From: an uncultured Lachnospiraceae bacterium
Lineage (GTDB): Bacteria > Bacillota > Clostridia > Lachnospirales > Lachnospiraceae
Direction: 5' to 3'
DNA: 64,000 nucleotides
Assembly: GCA_948794795.1 (NCBI GenBank)
Contig: CAQGLR010000007.1
Coordinates: 1 to 64,000 of the forward strand
Both the position numbers and the translations under genes were made by a program. The notes beneath the pieces are model-generated. The model did no database searches. It was not told where the DNA came from and saw nothing but the letters and a program-made list of their open reading frames with translations. Below are positions 34,218 through 42,465 of this stretch, in pieces; position 1 is the first letter of the stretch; each line of letters starts with the position of its first letter.

Positions 34218-34823
34218 ATGATTGATAAAGCTTATAAAATTCCATTAATATATCAAAAAAAGGACCAGAGAGGATTTTTTGAATTAAAAACTTTTTTATG
34301 GTTAAATGATATGGAATGGATGTCTATAGACCGGATAAAGGAATATGAATATGATAACGGAGAAAATCCTTTTATAATTCCATTTGCCATTACTGGTGGT
34401 GGTGATAAATGGGTATGGATTGTTAATAATGAAAATAAAGAATATCCTGTTGGGCTATGTGAAAGAGGGGAAGTAAATGGAATTTATTATGCAAAGAATA
34501 CTGAAGATGCAATTTTAAAACAAATAATTGAATATGTTACGGATTCTAATTTTTATTTAAATAAGAATGAAGCTAAATCTTATCAGATAAGTGAAAGTGA
34601 GTTAAAACTAAAATTAAGGAAATGGAAAAATAGTTTTAAAGGAATTCTTAATGATGAGTATCTTGAAGTGATTAGTATATTAGAAAAACTAAAGTTAAAG
34701 TATATAGAAAACCAATATGGGGCATGGTATGCCTTATTAACATTAGAAGAAGAAAAAGATTTGTTATACCAGTATGCTAAATTTGATTTGATTGATAAGG
34801 AGTTTAAGTGGTATTCTATTTAA
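34218..34823 (+). CDS. SUKH-like immunity protein (tentative)
   Basis: 201 residues from ATG 34218. ELKTFLWLNDMEWMSIDRIK, IPFAITGGGDKWVWIVNNEN, KEYPVGLCERGEVNGIYYAK. The FAxTGGGDxW-x-V strand pair is typical of SMI1/KNR4-type proteins. An ATG nine bases earlier is possible. The C-terminal half is helical and unlike other members here. Confidence 0.62.
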   Translation: MIDKAYKIPLIYQKKDQRGFFELKTFLWLNDMEWMSIDRIKEYEYDNGENPFIIPFAITGGGDKWVWIVNNENKEYPVGLCERGEVNGIYYAKNTEDAILKQIIEYVTDSNFYLNKNEAKSYQISESELKLKLRKWKNSFKGILNDEYLEVISILEKLKLKYIENQYGAWYALLTLEEEKDLLYQYAKFDLIDKEFKWYSI

Positions 34824-35038
34824 TTTATATTTTTTGGTGAGAAATTTATATTATTTTATAAAATGGTATATGAACTAGCCAGCAGCCATGTATATAGTGT
34901 AGTATATGAAAACGGTACAAATGCATTTATTTTTTGAAAAAAATGTAAAATGTTATACAAAACAGAGAAAAAGTACTAAAATTAGATAATAGGAGCTGGC
35001 AATAGTTATTACATAGATAATGATTGGGGTTTGTATTT

Positions 35039-35395
35039 ATGAATAATAAAAAGATATATAATATTATACCAGGAAAACAAATTGAAGATAGTTCCATTAT
35101 AGATAGTATATTTTCGTTGCTTGACAGTGTTAGTTTTAGTGAGTGGATTGAGTTAAATGAAGATATATATAATGAGGATTTTTTTAAGATGTATGAGGAA
35201 TTTTATGTTGTGTATCTTGACCCCGCAGGGATAATTAAAAGATTATATATTTCTGGACGTGAAGAAATAGTTGCTTTTATGAAAGAACGTATTAATTATA
35301 AATATAGTGAAGGGATTGATATTGCAATTTGTACAAAACAAATTAATAATGCTGTTATATGTAACCATGATGGACAGGTTTTCTTATTATTATAA
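35039..35395 (+). CDS. Putative immunity protein, unrecognised
   Basis: 118 residues: MNNKKIYNIIPGKQIEDSSI, SFSEWIELNEDIYNEDFFKM, AGIIKRLYISGREEIVAFMK. The start is chosen by the ATG; the ribosome site is weak. No family recognised. Confidence 0.57.
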   Translation: MNNKKIYNIIPGKQIEDSSIIDSIFSLLDSVSFSEWIELNEDIYNEDFFKMYEEFYVVYLDPAGIIKRLYISGREEIVAFMKERINYKYSEGIDIAICTKQINNAVICNHDGQVFLLL

Positions 35396-35576
35396 GATAA
35401 AATGTAATTATATCTAGTTTCTGTCTATGTATGGGATTCTTATTGGGAAAGATAAGAAAATCAAGGAAAAGTATACTAAAAGAAAATTTAAGGTATTTAT
35501 GTAAAGGCAAAGTGAGGATGTATAAGTTTATTTATATTATATAGATGCGGATGTAGATATTGAGTTTGGGGGAAAT

Positions 35577-36005
35577 ATGGACTGGGCAAAGTTAAATATA
35601 AAGGAAGTTATTTATTATTGTAAATCAGTTGAGGTTGGTTTTGACTGTTCGCCATTTAGTTTACAGATAGAGGAACTTGTTCTGATGTTCCATTATTATG
35701 GAATAGGGCAGTTTACAGTAAATGATATACAAGAGTTTTATGAAAAAATGCAGATTCCAAAAGCAAAAAGTGAAGGTCTGCTTAGACCAGTTCCCAGCCA
35801 GATACGAAAAGTTATGGAGCGGATGCAGAATATAAAATGCGTTGATAGTAATACATTTGAAATTGTCCAGGCTGGGAAAGGGCATTTTCTGCCGTTTGAT
35901 ACCAGTATTTATTCTGATGAAATAGAAAAAGGATATAAGACAGGGATTGCCAGGAACAGGATTGAAAGTTACTATGAGAAGTACCATAATATTTTGGGAT
36001 TTTGA
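35577..36005 (+). CDS. Hypothetical protein in the immunity array
   Basis: 142 residues after TGGGGGAAAT: MDWAKLNIKEVIYYCKSVEV, FHYYGIGQFTVNDIQEFYEK, PVPSQIRKVMERMQNIKCVD, GKGHFLPFDTSIYSDEIEKG. The middle could be a winged-helix-like fold. Slightly higher GC than flanking genes. Not a family I recognise; it could be regulatory rather than immunity. Confidence 0.55.
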   Translation: MDWAKLNIKEVIYYCKSVEVGFDCSPFSLQIEELVLMFHYYGIGQFTVNDIQEFYEKMQIPKAKSEGLLRPVPSQIRKVMERMQNIKCVDSNTFEIVQAGKGHFLPFDTSIYSDEIEKGYKTGIARNRIESYYEKYHNILGF

Positions 36006-36044
36006 TATACTATTTAGCTATCTTGAACAGAGGGAGGAATTTAT

Positions 36045-36512
36045 ATGCAAATAAATTTAGATACTGTACTTAATGAAGATATAACAGAAAAAATACAAAA
36101 ACTGGAAGAGTATAGTGGTGTAAAGTTTCCAGAAAGTTATATTGGTTTTATAAAAAAATATAATACTGGAATACCAATTACTAATAAATTTGAGTTTAAT
36201 GGCAATGTTTATGTTATTGAAAGATTTCTTGGTTTTATAAATAATTATAAAACTTCATCTATTGGTATTTATGATATTGCTGTAGTTTTATCACAAATTG
36301 ATACCCGGCTTACAGATAATCCATATTTAGAAGTAGATGAACTGATACCAGTAGCAAGTTTGTTTGCAGGTAATTATTTATGTTTTGATTTTACTAAAGA
36401 TGGAGAGAATCCAAGTATATGTATATGGAACCATGAAGAATCAGATGAATTTCAACCAGTTACATATAAAGTGGCAGATTCGTTTTCAGAATTTATAGAA
36501 ATGTTAAGTTGA
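36045..36512 (+). CDS. SUKH (SMI1/KNR4) immunity protein
   Basis: 155 residues: YSGVKFPESYIGFIKKYNTG is the SUKH opening (FPxSYxxFxxxxNxG), with IPVASLFAGNYLCFDFTKDG and a terminal helix SFSEFIEMLS. AGAGGGAGG precedes the ATG. A terminator follows at 36571. Confidence 0.85.
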   Translation: MQINLDTVLNEDITEKIQKLEEYSGVKFPESYIGFIKKYNTGIPITNKFEFNGNVYVIERFLGFINNYKTSSIGIYDIAVVLSQIDTRLTDNPYLEVDELIPVASLFAGNYLCFDFTKDGENPSICIWNHEESDEFQPVTYKVADSFSEFIEMLS

Positions 36513-36570
36513 AAAATCATTATAAGGCAGCAAAAAACGCAGCCTAAGAATAATTATAGTTTCAACCCGG

Positions 36571-36594
36571 AAAACGCAAAAAGAGCGTTTTTTT
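36571..36594 (+). terminator. Rho-independent terminator
   Basis: AAAACGC and GCGTTTT arms around a short A-rich loop, followed by seven T's. It follows the SUKH gene at 36045 and is one of the few clear terminators inside the array. Confidence 0.72.
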
Positions 36595-36637
36595 ATTTAA
36601 TATAAAAAATGGATTTATATAAATATTATGTAGAAAG

Positions 36638-36991
36638 ATGTTGGAAAAAGATATAGAAGAAGTAATGCAATATTATGAAAGGTTTATAGATATTTTAAAG
36701 CAAATATCTATGGATGCAAATAAACAAATTGCTATATTGCAAGGGACGGTTGTTGCAGATGAGCTTGCAAGCGATTTTAGTGATATTGGTATGATATATG
36801 CAAAGAAATTATTAGAAAGTGGTTGGATAACAAAAGAACAGTATATTATGGCAGAATCTATAGACAGGATGCTGGATGAGATGTCTGGTAAAAAGGAATT
36901 ATGGACAGAAGAGGCTCTGTTCTACGCAGGAGAATGGAAGATTTGTAGAAAACAGGCAGGTTTGCTTTTAGATATTATATGTAATTATTAG
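36638..36991 (+). CDS. Putative immunity protein, helical
   Basis: 117 residues, all helical: MLEKDIEEVMQYYERFIDIL, ADELASDFSDIGMIYAKKLL, ESGWITKEQYIMAESIDRML. Not recognised. It stands on its own after the terminator at 36571; AGAAAGA is the only upstream site. Confidence 0.55.
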   Translation: MLEKDIEEVMQYYERFIDILKQISMDANKQIAILQGTVVADELASDFSDIGMIYAKKLLESGWITKEQYIMAESIDRMLDEMSGKKELWTEEALFYAGEWKICRKQAGLLLDIICNY

Positions 36992-37111
36992 TAGGGGTTA
37001 TTTTAATATTATTTGGGAGATATTTGTAATTGAATATGATAAAAGATAATTTATAACAAGCTAGATTGTATGGTTTGGTATTGTATCTGAATGTAAAAAG
37101 GAAGGATTTAT

Positions 37112-37477
37112 ATGTCAAGATATGTATCTGTAAAAGGCTGGCTTGAATGTGAAGACAGCCAGGTTGGAAGAATAAAAAGAATTATTTCAGATTATAAACC
37201 TAAATCAGATTTTGGAAGTATTTTTAATAATGATAATATTGAATTATATAATAAAGGCTGGTGTTACCAGAAGGAAATTATAAATTGGACATCTTATATT
37301 TTTTATGGGGCAGATATTAAAGAGTATTATTTAGAATTTATTAAAGAAGAGATAAAGGAAATATTAAGAAGAAATAATAAAATAGATGGTATGTTCTTTT
37401 TTAGTTATGAAGAAGATGGAATAATATATTGGAAAATTACTGATTCTAAAATTACAGAATGTGAAGGCGGGTTGTAA
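37112..37477 (+). CDS. Putative immunity protein, unrecognised
   Basis: 121 residues behind AAGGAAGG: MSRYVSVKGWLECEDSQVGR, NKGWCYQKEIINWTSYIFYG, ADIKEYYLEFIKEEIKEILR, and EEDGIIYWKITDSKI. The GWCYQ and WTSYIFYGADIK strands with a following helix look like a compact conserved fold, and I believe the family is widespread in such loci, but I cannot name it. Confidence 0.62.
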   Translation: MSRYVSVKGWLECEDSQVGRIKRIISDYKPKSDFGSIFNNDNIELYNKGWCYQKEIINWTSYIFYGADIKEYYLEFIKEEIKEILRRNNKIDGMFFFSYEEDGIIYWKITDSKITECEGGL

Positions 37478-37520
37478 AGCAAAATATATTAAAATAATAT
37501 ATTAGAATGATTGGATAAAT

Positions 37521-38023
37521 ATGATAATAGGAAATCCATATACTTTTTCTATAATAATTGATATTGTTGATGAGTGGAATATTGATAAAAGTTTTAATAA
37601 TGGACTATTATTTATTGGGGTTAATGGTGTTTTAATTCCAGACAAAATTTTAAATGCTACATTAAATGTTGAAATACCTGTGTTAATAAAAAAATTAGAA
37701 AATCCTGTGAATGATATGGAAATATTTTCTATGGAAAAAAACAAGGCATTTATTTGCATTTACAAAAAGGTTTTTCAGATAGTCCTGATGAAACAAATTG
37801 TGGTTATGATATATCACCATGGGAATTTTTAGATAATGACTATTTTATATTTATGGTTAGTGATGGAGCCCAGGTTAGAATTTTATCTGCCAGATTAGAA
37901 TATATAATAGAAGAGTCTTGTCATAATCTTGAGGAAATGGATGTTATAGATACATATATTTCAAATGCAGAATTAGGAAAAGCTGTGGAACAGTTAAAGG
38001 AGTTTGATAAAAAGAACCGGTAA
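37521..38023 (+). pseudogene. Imm42-like immunity gene with a frameshift
   Basis: The first frame, MIIGNPYTFSIIIDIVDEWN through NGLLFIGVNGVLIPDKI, and the second, LHLQKGFSDSPDETNCGYDI through YFIFMVSDGAQVRILSARL, together give one Imm42-type protein of about 165 residues. The frame changes near 37755 (GGCATTTATTTGCATTTAC). Each half alone would lack the complete fold. Confidence 0.72.
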
Positions 38024-38051
38024 GGTAAATTAAATAGAAAGTGTGGAGAAA

Positions 38052-38396
38052 ATGATTTTATACAGACCTGTTGGTACAAAGGAATTAGAATTAATAAAAG
38101 AAAGTAATTATTGTAAGTTTCCGCCAAGATTACCAGAACAGCCTATTTTTTATCCGGTGTTAGATGAACGGTATGCAATAGAAATTGCGTCTGGATGGAA
38201 TGTAAAATATAATGATGACCATAAAGGATATGTAACAAAGTTTGAAATTGATGATATTTATTGTAAACAGTTTGAAATTCATCAGGTTGGAGACAGGTAT
38301 CATAAAGAATTATGGATTCCAGCAGAAAGATTAGAGGAATTTAATGGGCATATTATTGGGAAAATATGTATTACCGCTAGATTTCCGGGCAGCTGA
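38052..38396 (+). CDS. ADP-ribosylation/crystallin J1-like annotated family
   Basis: 114 residues: MILYRPVGTKELELIKESNY, KFPPRLPEQPIFYPVLDERY, YVTKFEIDDIYCKQFEIHQV, ELWIPAERLEEFNGHIIGKI. This is the small family often labelled ADP-ribosylation/crystallin J1 in databases, conserved across bacteria. Its activity is unproven. The ATG is preferred over the GTG at 38043. In this setting it may again be an immunity protein. Confidence 0.72.
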   Translation: MILYRPVGTKELELIKESNYCKFPPRLPEQPIFYPVLDERYAIEIASGWNVKYNDDHKGYVTKFEIDDIYCKQFEIHQVGDRYHKELWIPAERLEEFNGHIIGKICITARFPGS

Positions 38397-38511
38397 TTCT
38401 GGTTTACTGGATGGTTAAGCTAATATACAACAGTATTTTATCTATATTTCTAAAGCGGGGTTATACTGTTATATTATTTGTGCCGTAAAAGGTACAGTAT
38501 GGAGGATTATT

Positions 38512-38952
38512 GTGCAAATATTAATAGAAGAATTGTATAAAAACCGGTTAATGCGTACAAATGGAGAAATAGAAAAATTTGAGAAAGCTTTAAATGAGAT
38601 ATCAAAAGTAGTTAAGGAAGAAGATATTCCTGGTTTATGTAAAGTATTTGATGATAATACAAGGAATGATGAAGTAATGTTTGGGTTAATACATTTGATA
38701 GAAATATTTTCATCTGAAAAAGCATTTGGTTTTACTGTTTTAGGAGTTGCTAATATGCTGGAACAAGCTTCTGGCTGGGCAAAGATTATAATATACAGAT
38801 GTTTAAATAATGATTTTGCAAGAAATATGTTAAAAAATGCTGTTAATACTGCAGAAGTACAAGTGCAACAGAAAATTGTATCTTTGTTAAATGTTATAAA
38901 GGAAGAGGATTTTGATAATTTTGGAATGGCTGTTAATGAAATCTTAAGTTAG
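38512..38952 (+). CDS. Imm30-like immunity protein
   Basis: 146 residues from GTG behind ATGGAGG. EIEKFEKALNEISKVVKEED, KVFDDNTRNDEVMFGLIHLI and SGWAKIIIYRCLNNDFARNM follow the Imm30 pattern (FDDNT, EVMFGLIHLIE, WAxxxxxRxLN). All-helical and cytoplasmic. The last intact gene of the array. Confidence 0.78.
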   Translation: MQILIEELYKNRLMRTNGEIEKFEKALNEISKVVKEEDIPGLCKVFDDNTRNDEVMFGLIHLIEIFSSEKAFGFTVLGVANMLEQASGWAKIIIYRCLNNDFARNMLKNAVNTAEVQVQQKIVSLLNVIKEEDFDNFGMAVNEILS

Positions 38953-39023
38953 TAAAACTGTGATACATAAGAAGTCTAGCCAAAATAACAGGGAAATATC
39001 CGTTTGACTGGTTGAGGCAGGGA

Positions 39024-39194
39024 ATGGACTTAATTAGGATAATTAAACAATATAAGAGCAGAATTATGGATGAAGATGAAATGGCTGACGGGGCAGTAGC
39101 ATTAGTAGTTTTAGCAGGTTACAAGGTTGAAAGTTATAAGACATTTATTGGAATATGGGAATTAAGTAAAATTAAAAGCTTATATTGGGATTAA
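39024..39194 (+). pseudogene. Internally deleted copy of family 155aa-A
   Basis: 56 codons: MDLIRIIKQYKSRIMDED, then a jump to GYKVESYKTFIGIWELSK and IKSLYWD. The first 18 and last 25 residues match the genes at 4560 and 17560, with about 100 residues deleted between. Confidence 0.78.
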
Positions 39195-39248
39195 TTGTTT
39201 ATGTTAGTTGTAAATGGTAACTTTTGTGAAATACAGCTGATAATTTAC

Positions 39249-39277
39249 TTGACATTAATTAGAAAAAAGTATAGTAT
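39249..39277 (+). promoter_or_regulatory. Strong sigma-A promoter of the cobalt-uptake operon
   Basis: TTGACA, a 17-base spacer and TAGTAT. It lies about 40 bases ahead of the cobalamin riboswitch and faces cbiQ. Confidence 0.82.
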
Positions 39278-39314
39278 CATAGAATATATATTAATTATTA
39301 ATTTACAATTAAAT

Positions 39315-39505
39315 ACATTTAAGGTGCCAGCAATAAGTTGCTTGGGATAGCAAGGAGTTGCTGGTGAAAAGGGAAACAGGTGAGAAACCTGTACGAACTC
39401 GTCACTGTGAAATGGAAGTTGTATACATTATGCCACTGGTATTCTGGGAAGGCTGTATATAGCTGTGTTATTAATAACAGATATTAAGTCAGGAGACCTG
39501 CCTTA
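39315..39505 (+). ncRNA. Adenosylcobalamin riboswitch
   Basis: Contains the conserved parts in order: GGTGCCAGCAA, GGGAAACAGGTGAGAAACCT, CGTCACTGTGA, TGCCACTGGT, TGGGAAGGC and the B12 box AAGTCAGGAGACCTGCC. The terminator at 39599 is a natural expression platform. In the presence of adenosylcobalamin it should shut off the cbiQOMN cobalt importer. Confidence 0.92.
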
Positions 39506-39598
39506 AATGAAGAATTATAAACCACGAGTAACTGGATTTATTAGATAGATATAGACATTTTTTTAAAAATTATGTTTATGTCTTTGTTTCGTATACCT

Positions 39599-39638
39599 AA
39601 AAACCTTCTGGCGTATTGTGGCTGGGAGGTTTTTTATT
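39599..39638 (+). terminator. Riboswitch-controlled terminator
   Basis: AAAACCTTC and GGAGGTTTT arms enclose about 18 bases and are followed by T's. It sits between the riboswitch and cbiQ, with cbiQ's ATG 24 bases later. An alternative pairing upstream (GACAT with ATGTC) could act as antiterminator; that part is inference. Confidence 0.72.
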
Positions 39639-39662
39639 TTATTATAACTTATTGGAGGCCAT

Positions 39663-40469
39663 ATGCATGTACATAATAATTTTTCAATAGATTACCAGGC
39701 TTATAATTCTGCTATAAGGAACTGGAATACAGAATGTAAATTACTGTTTGCACTGGCTGCTATTATAACTGTGATTTTATCAGAAAATATTCTGGTATCT
39801 TTATATACATTTATTTTTATGGGTATTGTAAATATTTATATTGCAAAGTTATCTGTAAAGGAATATTTGCATGCTATTAAAATTCCAGCTTTGTTTATAC
39901 TGGCTGGAAGTATAGCTGTTGGTACCGGGTTTTCTAAAGAAGTACAAGGCATATGCTACCTGGATATTGGATTTGCATATTTGTATGTTACAAAAGAGAG
40001 TTTGAAAGAGATGTTAGATATTGTATTAAAAGCGTTTGGAGCTGTAAGTGCAATGTACCTGGTTACTTTGTCAACGCCAGCAGGAGAGATAGTTACAGCA
40101 TTTAAGAAATTGCATTTTCCTGGTATTTTTATTGAACTTATGTATCTTGTGTACAGATATATATTTATTTTATTTGATGAAGTACATAAAATGCGTAATG
40201 CTGGCATGGCAAGGCTTGGGTATAGTAGTTTTACTGCTTCATGTAAAAGTTTCAGTATGATGCTTGGAAATCTTTTAATTGTTTCAATGAGAAATTCAAG
40301 GGTTTATTATGATGCAATGGAAGCACGGTGTTATAACGGATGTCTGGAATTTTATACAGAAAAAAGGAAATGTACAAAGTTACAATTATCAGTAGTTGTG
40401 CTGTATTTTATTCTCTTAATTGTGTTTGTATATTTTTGCAGCTTTTTTTATAATACTGGAGGAAACTAA
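39663..40469 (+). CDS. cbiQ: Cobalt ECF transporter transmembrane component
   Basis: 268 residues with several membrane helices (LLFALAAIITVILSENIL, IPALFILAGSIAVGTGF, LSVVVLYFILLIVFVYF) and the cytoplasmic coupling segment ending MEARCYNGC, the A-R motif that contacts the ATPase. CbiQ is the T component that transmits ATP hydrolysis to the CbiM substrate unit. It is first in cbiQ-cbiO-cbiM-cbiN and controlled by the upstream riboswitch. TTGGAGG precedes the ATG. Confidence 0.9.
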   Translation: MHVHNNFSIDYQAYNSAIRNWNTECKLLFALAAIITVILSENILVSLYTFIFMGIVNIYIAKLSVKEYLHAIKIPALFILAGSIAVGTGFSKEVQGICYLDIGFAYLYVTKESLKEMLDIVLKAFGAVSAMYLVTLSTPAGEIVTAFKKLHFPGIFIELMYLVYRYIFILFDEVHKMRNAGMARLGYSSFTASCKSFSMMLGNLLIVSMRNSRVYYDAMEARCYNGCLEFYTEKRKCTKLQLSVVVLYFILLIVFVYFCSFFYNTGGN

Positions 40470-41318
40470 ATGGAAGAGGATTTTAATGGCATTATATTGG
40501 AAATAAAGAATTTATATTATTCTTATGATAATAAAAATAATGTTTTAAAAGATATAAACCTTTGTATAAAGAAAGGTGAAAAGATTGCTGTGCTTGGACC
40601 AAATGGTGCAGGAAAGTCTACATTATTTTTAAATATAAATGGTGTGTATAATTGTAATAGTGGCGGGATTTTTCTTTATGGAAACCGGATAGTTAAAAAA
40701 AATATAAATGAACTTAGGAAAAGTGTAGGTTATGTTTTCCAGGAGCCTGACAGCCAGATTGTAGGCTCAACTGTTTTAAGTGAGGTATCTTTTGGGCTGA
40801 TGAATTTAAAGTTTTCTTTAGATAAGGTTGAAGAAATGACTGAGAAAGTTTTAAAGTATATGGGATTATGGGAATATAAAGACAGGCCGCCGCATTATCT
40901 TAGCGGTGGTGAAAAGAAGAGGCTTGCTATTGCAGGTGTTATAGTGATGCAGCCTGAGGTGGTTTTATTTGATGAGCCTATGGCATCATTAGACCCTGAA
41001 AATTCTTTAATATTTGAAAAACTTCTGCCAGAGCTTACAAGAGAGGGTAAAACGGTTATTATTTCAACCCATAATGTGGATTTTGCATACAGGTGGGCTG
41101 ACAGGGTTATTGTACTGGTGGGAGGAGAGATTATCGCTGATAGTACACCATTGGAAATATTTACATCAGAAGAAATATTAACTAAAGCAAACCTCCATAA
41201 ACCAGTGCTTTTACAAGTTTATGAAATTATAAGAGAAAAGTATCCTGGAAATACCATAGATTATAAGGATGCTCCTGTATCTGTTGAGGGGTTCAGGGAA
41301 TGGTTTAATTGTTTATAA
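40470..41318 (+). CDS. cbiO: Cobalt ECF transporter ATPase
   Basis: 282 residues. Walker A GPNGAGKS at 43-50, Q-loop around Q91, signature LSGGEKKR at 144-151, Walker B VVLFDEP at 164-170, then the IISTHN switch histidine. It supplies energy for cobalt import with CbiQ. The ATG follows the cbiQ stop directly, behind GGAGG inside cbiQ. The C-terminal 60 residues are the extra domain usual in CbiO. Confidence 0.95.
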   Translation: MEEDFNGIILEIKNLYYSYDNKNNVLKDINLCIKKGEKIAVLGPNGAGKSTLFLNINGVYNCNSGGIFLYGNRIVKKNINELRKSVGYVFQEPDSQIVGSTVLSEVSFGLMNLKFSLDKVEEMTEKVLKYMGLWEYKDRPPHYLSGGEKKRLAIAGVIVMQPEVVLFDEPMASLDPENSLIFEKLLPELTREGKTVIISTHNVDFAYRWADRVIVLVGGEIIADSTPLEIFTSEEILTKANLHKPVLLQVYEIIREKYPGNTIDYKDAPVSVEGFREWFNCL

Positions 41319-41395
41319 TTCTTTAGGCCATAGATAAAAGTTTTTATAAGTATATGGTGCAGGAATTAAAATTTTTATAAATATGGAGGTTAATT

Positions 41396-42148
41396 ATGAC
41401 TAAGAATGAGAAGAGAAGTGTTTTTGCAGCAATTCTTTTTGCGGCAGTATTTGGGACAGGTACAGCAGCATCAGCAATGCATATTATGGAGGGGTATCTG
41501 CCATTAGGTTATTGTATTGCATGGGGTGTCTTAAGTGTTCCTTTTCTTGTAGCAGGTTTTATAAGTATTAAAAAGTGCCTTGAGAGTAATAGAAGGAATA
41601 TAACTTTGCTTGCTATGGCAGGGGCATTTATTTTTGTTATTTCCTCTCTTAAGATACCATCACTTACAGGAAGTTGTTCACATATGACAGGTACAGGGCT
41701 TGGGGCAATTTTATTTGGACCTGCACCAGTAAGCCTGCTTGGTATTATTGTTCTTATATTCCAGGCAATATTGCTTGCGCATGGTGGAATTACAACACTT
41801 GGTGCTAATACATTTTCAATGGCAATAGCAGGCCCGCTTATGAGTTATGGTATATATAAATTGTGCCAGAAACTTAAAGTGAATAAGCTTGTAAGTGTAT
41901 TTCTTGCAGCAAGTGCAGGTGATTTATTTACATATTGTGTTACAAGTATACAGCTTGCACTTGCACATAATTCATCAGATGGGGTAGCAGCTGCAGCAGT
42001 TAAGTTTTTAGGTGTTTTTGCTCCAACCCAGCTGCCACTTGCAGTACTTGAAGGTATATTAACTGTACTTATAATTATGGCTCTTGAAACATATGGTACA
42101 CAGGAATTAATGGAAATTGGATTTATTAAAAAGGAGGTAAACGGATAA
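41396..42148 (+). CDS. cbiM: Cobalt ECF transporter substrate-binding membrane protein
   Basis: 250 residues. A cleavable leader (RSVFAAILFAAVFGTGTAASA) ends right before MHIMEGYLP, the conserved new N-terminus whose Met and His ligate Co(II) in this family. GSCSHMTGTGLGAILFGP and the many following helices are typical. The stop overlaps the cbiN start (TAATG). ATGGAGG is the ribosome site. Confidence 0.94.
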   Translation: MTKNEKRSVFAAILFAAVFGTGTAASAMHIMEGYLPLGYCIAWGVLSVPFLVAGFISIKKCLESNRRNITLLAMAGAFIFVISSLKIPSLTGSCSHMTGTGLGAILFGPAPVSLLGIIVLIFQAILLAHGGITTLGANTFSMAIAGPLMSYGIYKLCQKLKVNKLVSVFLAASAGDLFTYCVTSIQLALAHNSSDGVAAAAVKFLGVFAPTQLPLAVLEGILTVLIIMALETYGTQELMEIGFIKKEVNG

Positions 42149-42465
42149 TGGGTAAAAATAAAAAGATTACAATAGCATTGCTTATAGCAGCAGCTCTTAT
42201 TATAGTAGTTCCACTTTTTGCCTTAAAAGGGGCAGAGTTTGGCGGTTCAGATGATGCGGGCAGTGTAATGGTGGAAGAAGTGGCAGGAAAGTATGAGCCT
42301 TGGTTTACCCCAGTGCTTGAGCAGGCACTGGGAGGTGAGCTTCCTGGTGAAATTGAAAGCCTGCTTTTCTGTGTGCAGACGGGAATTGGTGTTGGTATTA
42401 TTGCGTTCTGCATGGGCAGGTTTGTGGAAAGAAAACATCAGGAATCTTTACGTAATAAGGAATAG
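42148..42465 (+). CDS. cbiN: Cobalt transporter accessory membrane protein
   Basis: 105 residues with two membrane helices (ITIALLIAAALIIVVPLFAL near the start and GIGVGIIAFCMG near the end) flanking an outside loop with the CbiN pattern DDAGS and YEPWFTPVLE. CbiN inserts its loop in CbiM to help load cobalt. Its last 28 bases overlap the end of the convergent cbiA. Confidence 0.92.
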   Translation: MGKNKKITIALLIAAALIIVVPLFALKGAEFGGSDDAGSVMVEEVAGKYEPWFTPVLEQALGGELPGEIESLLFCVQTGIGVGIIAFCMGRFVERKHQESLRNKE

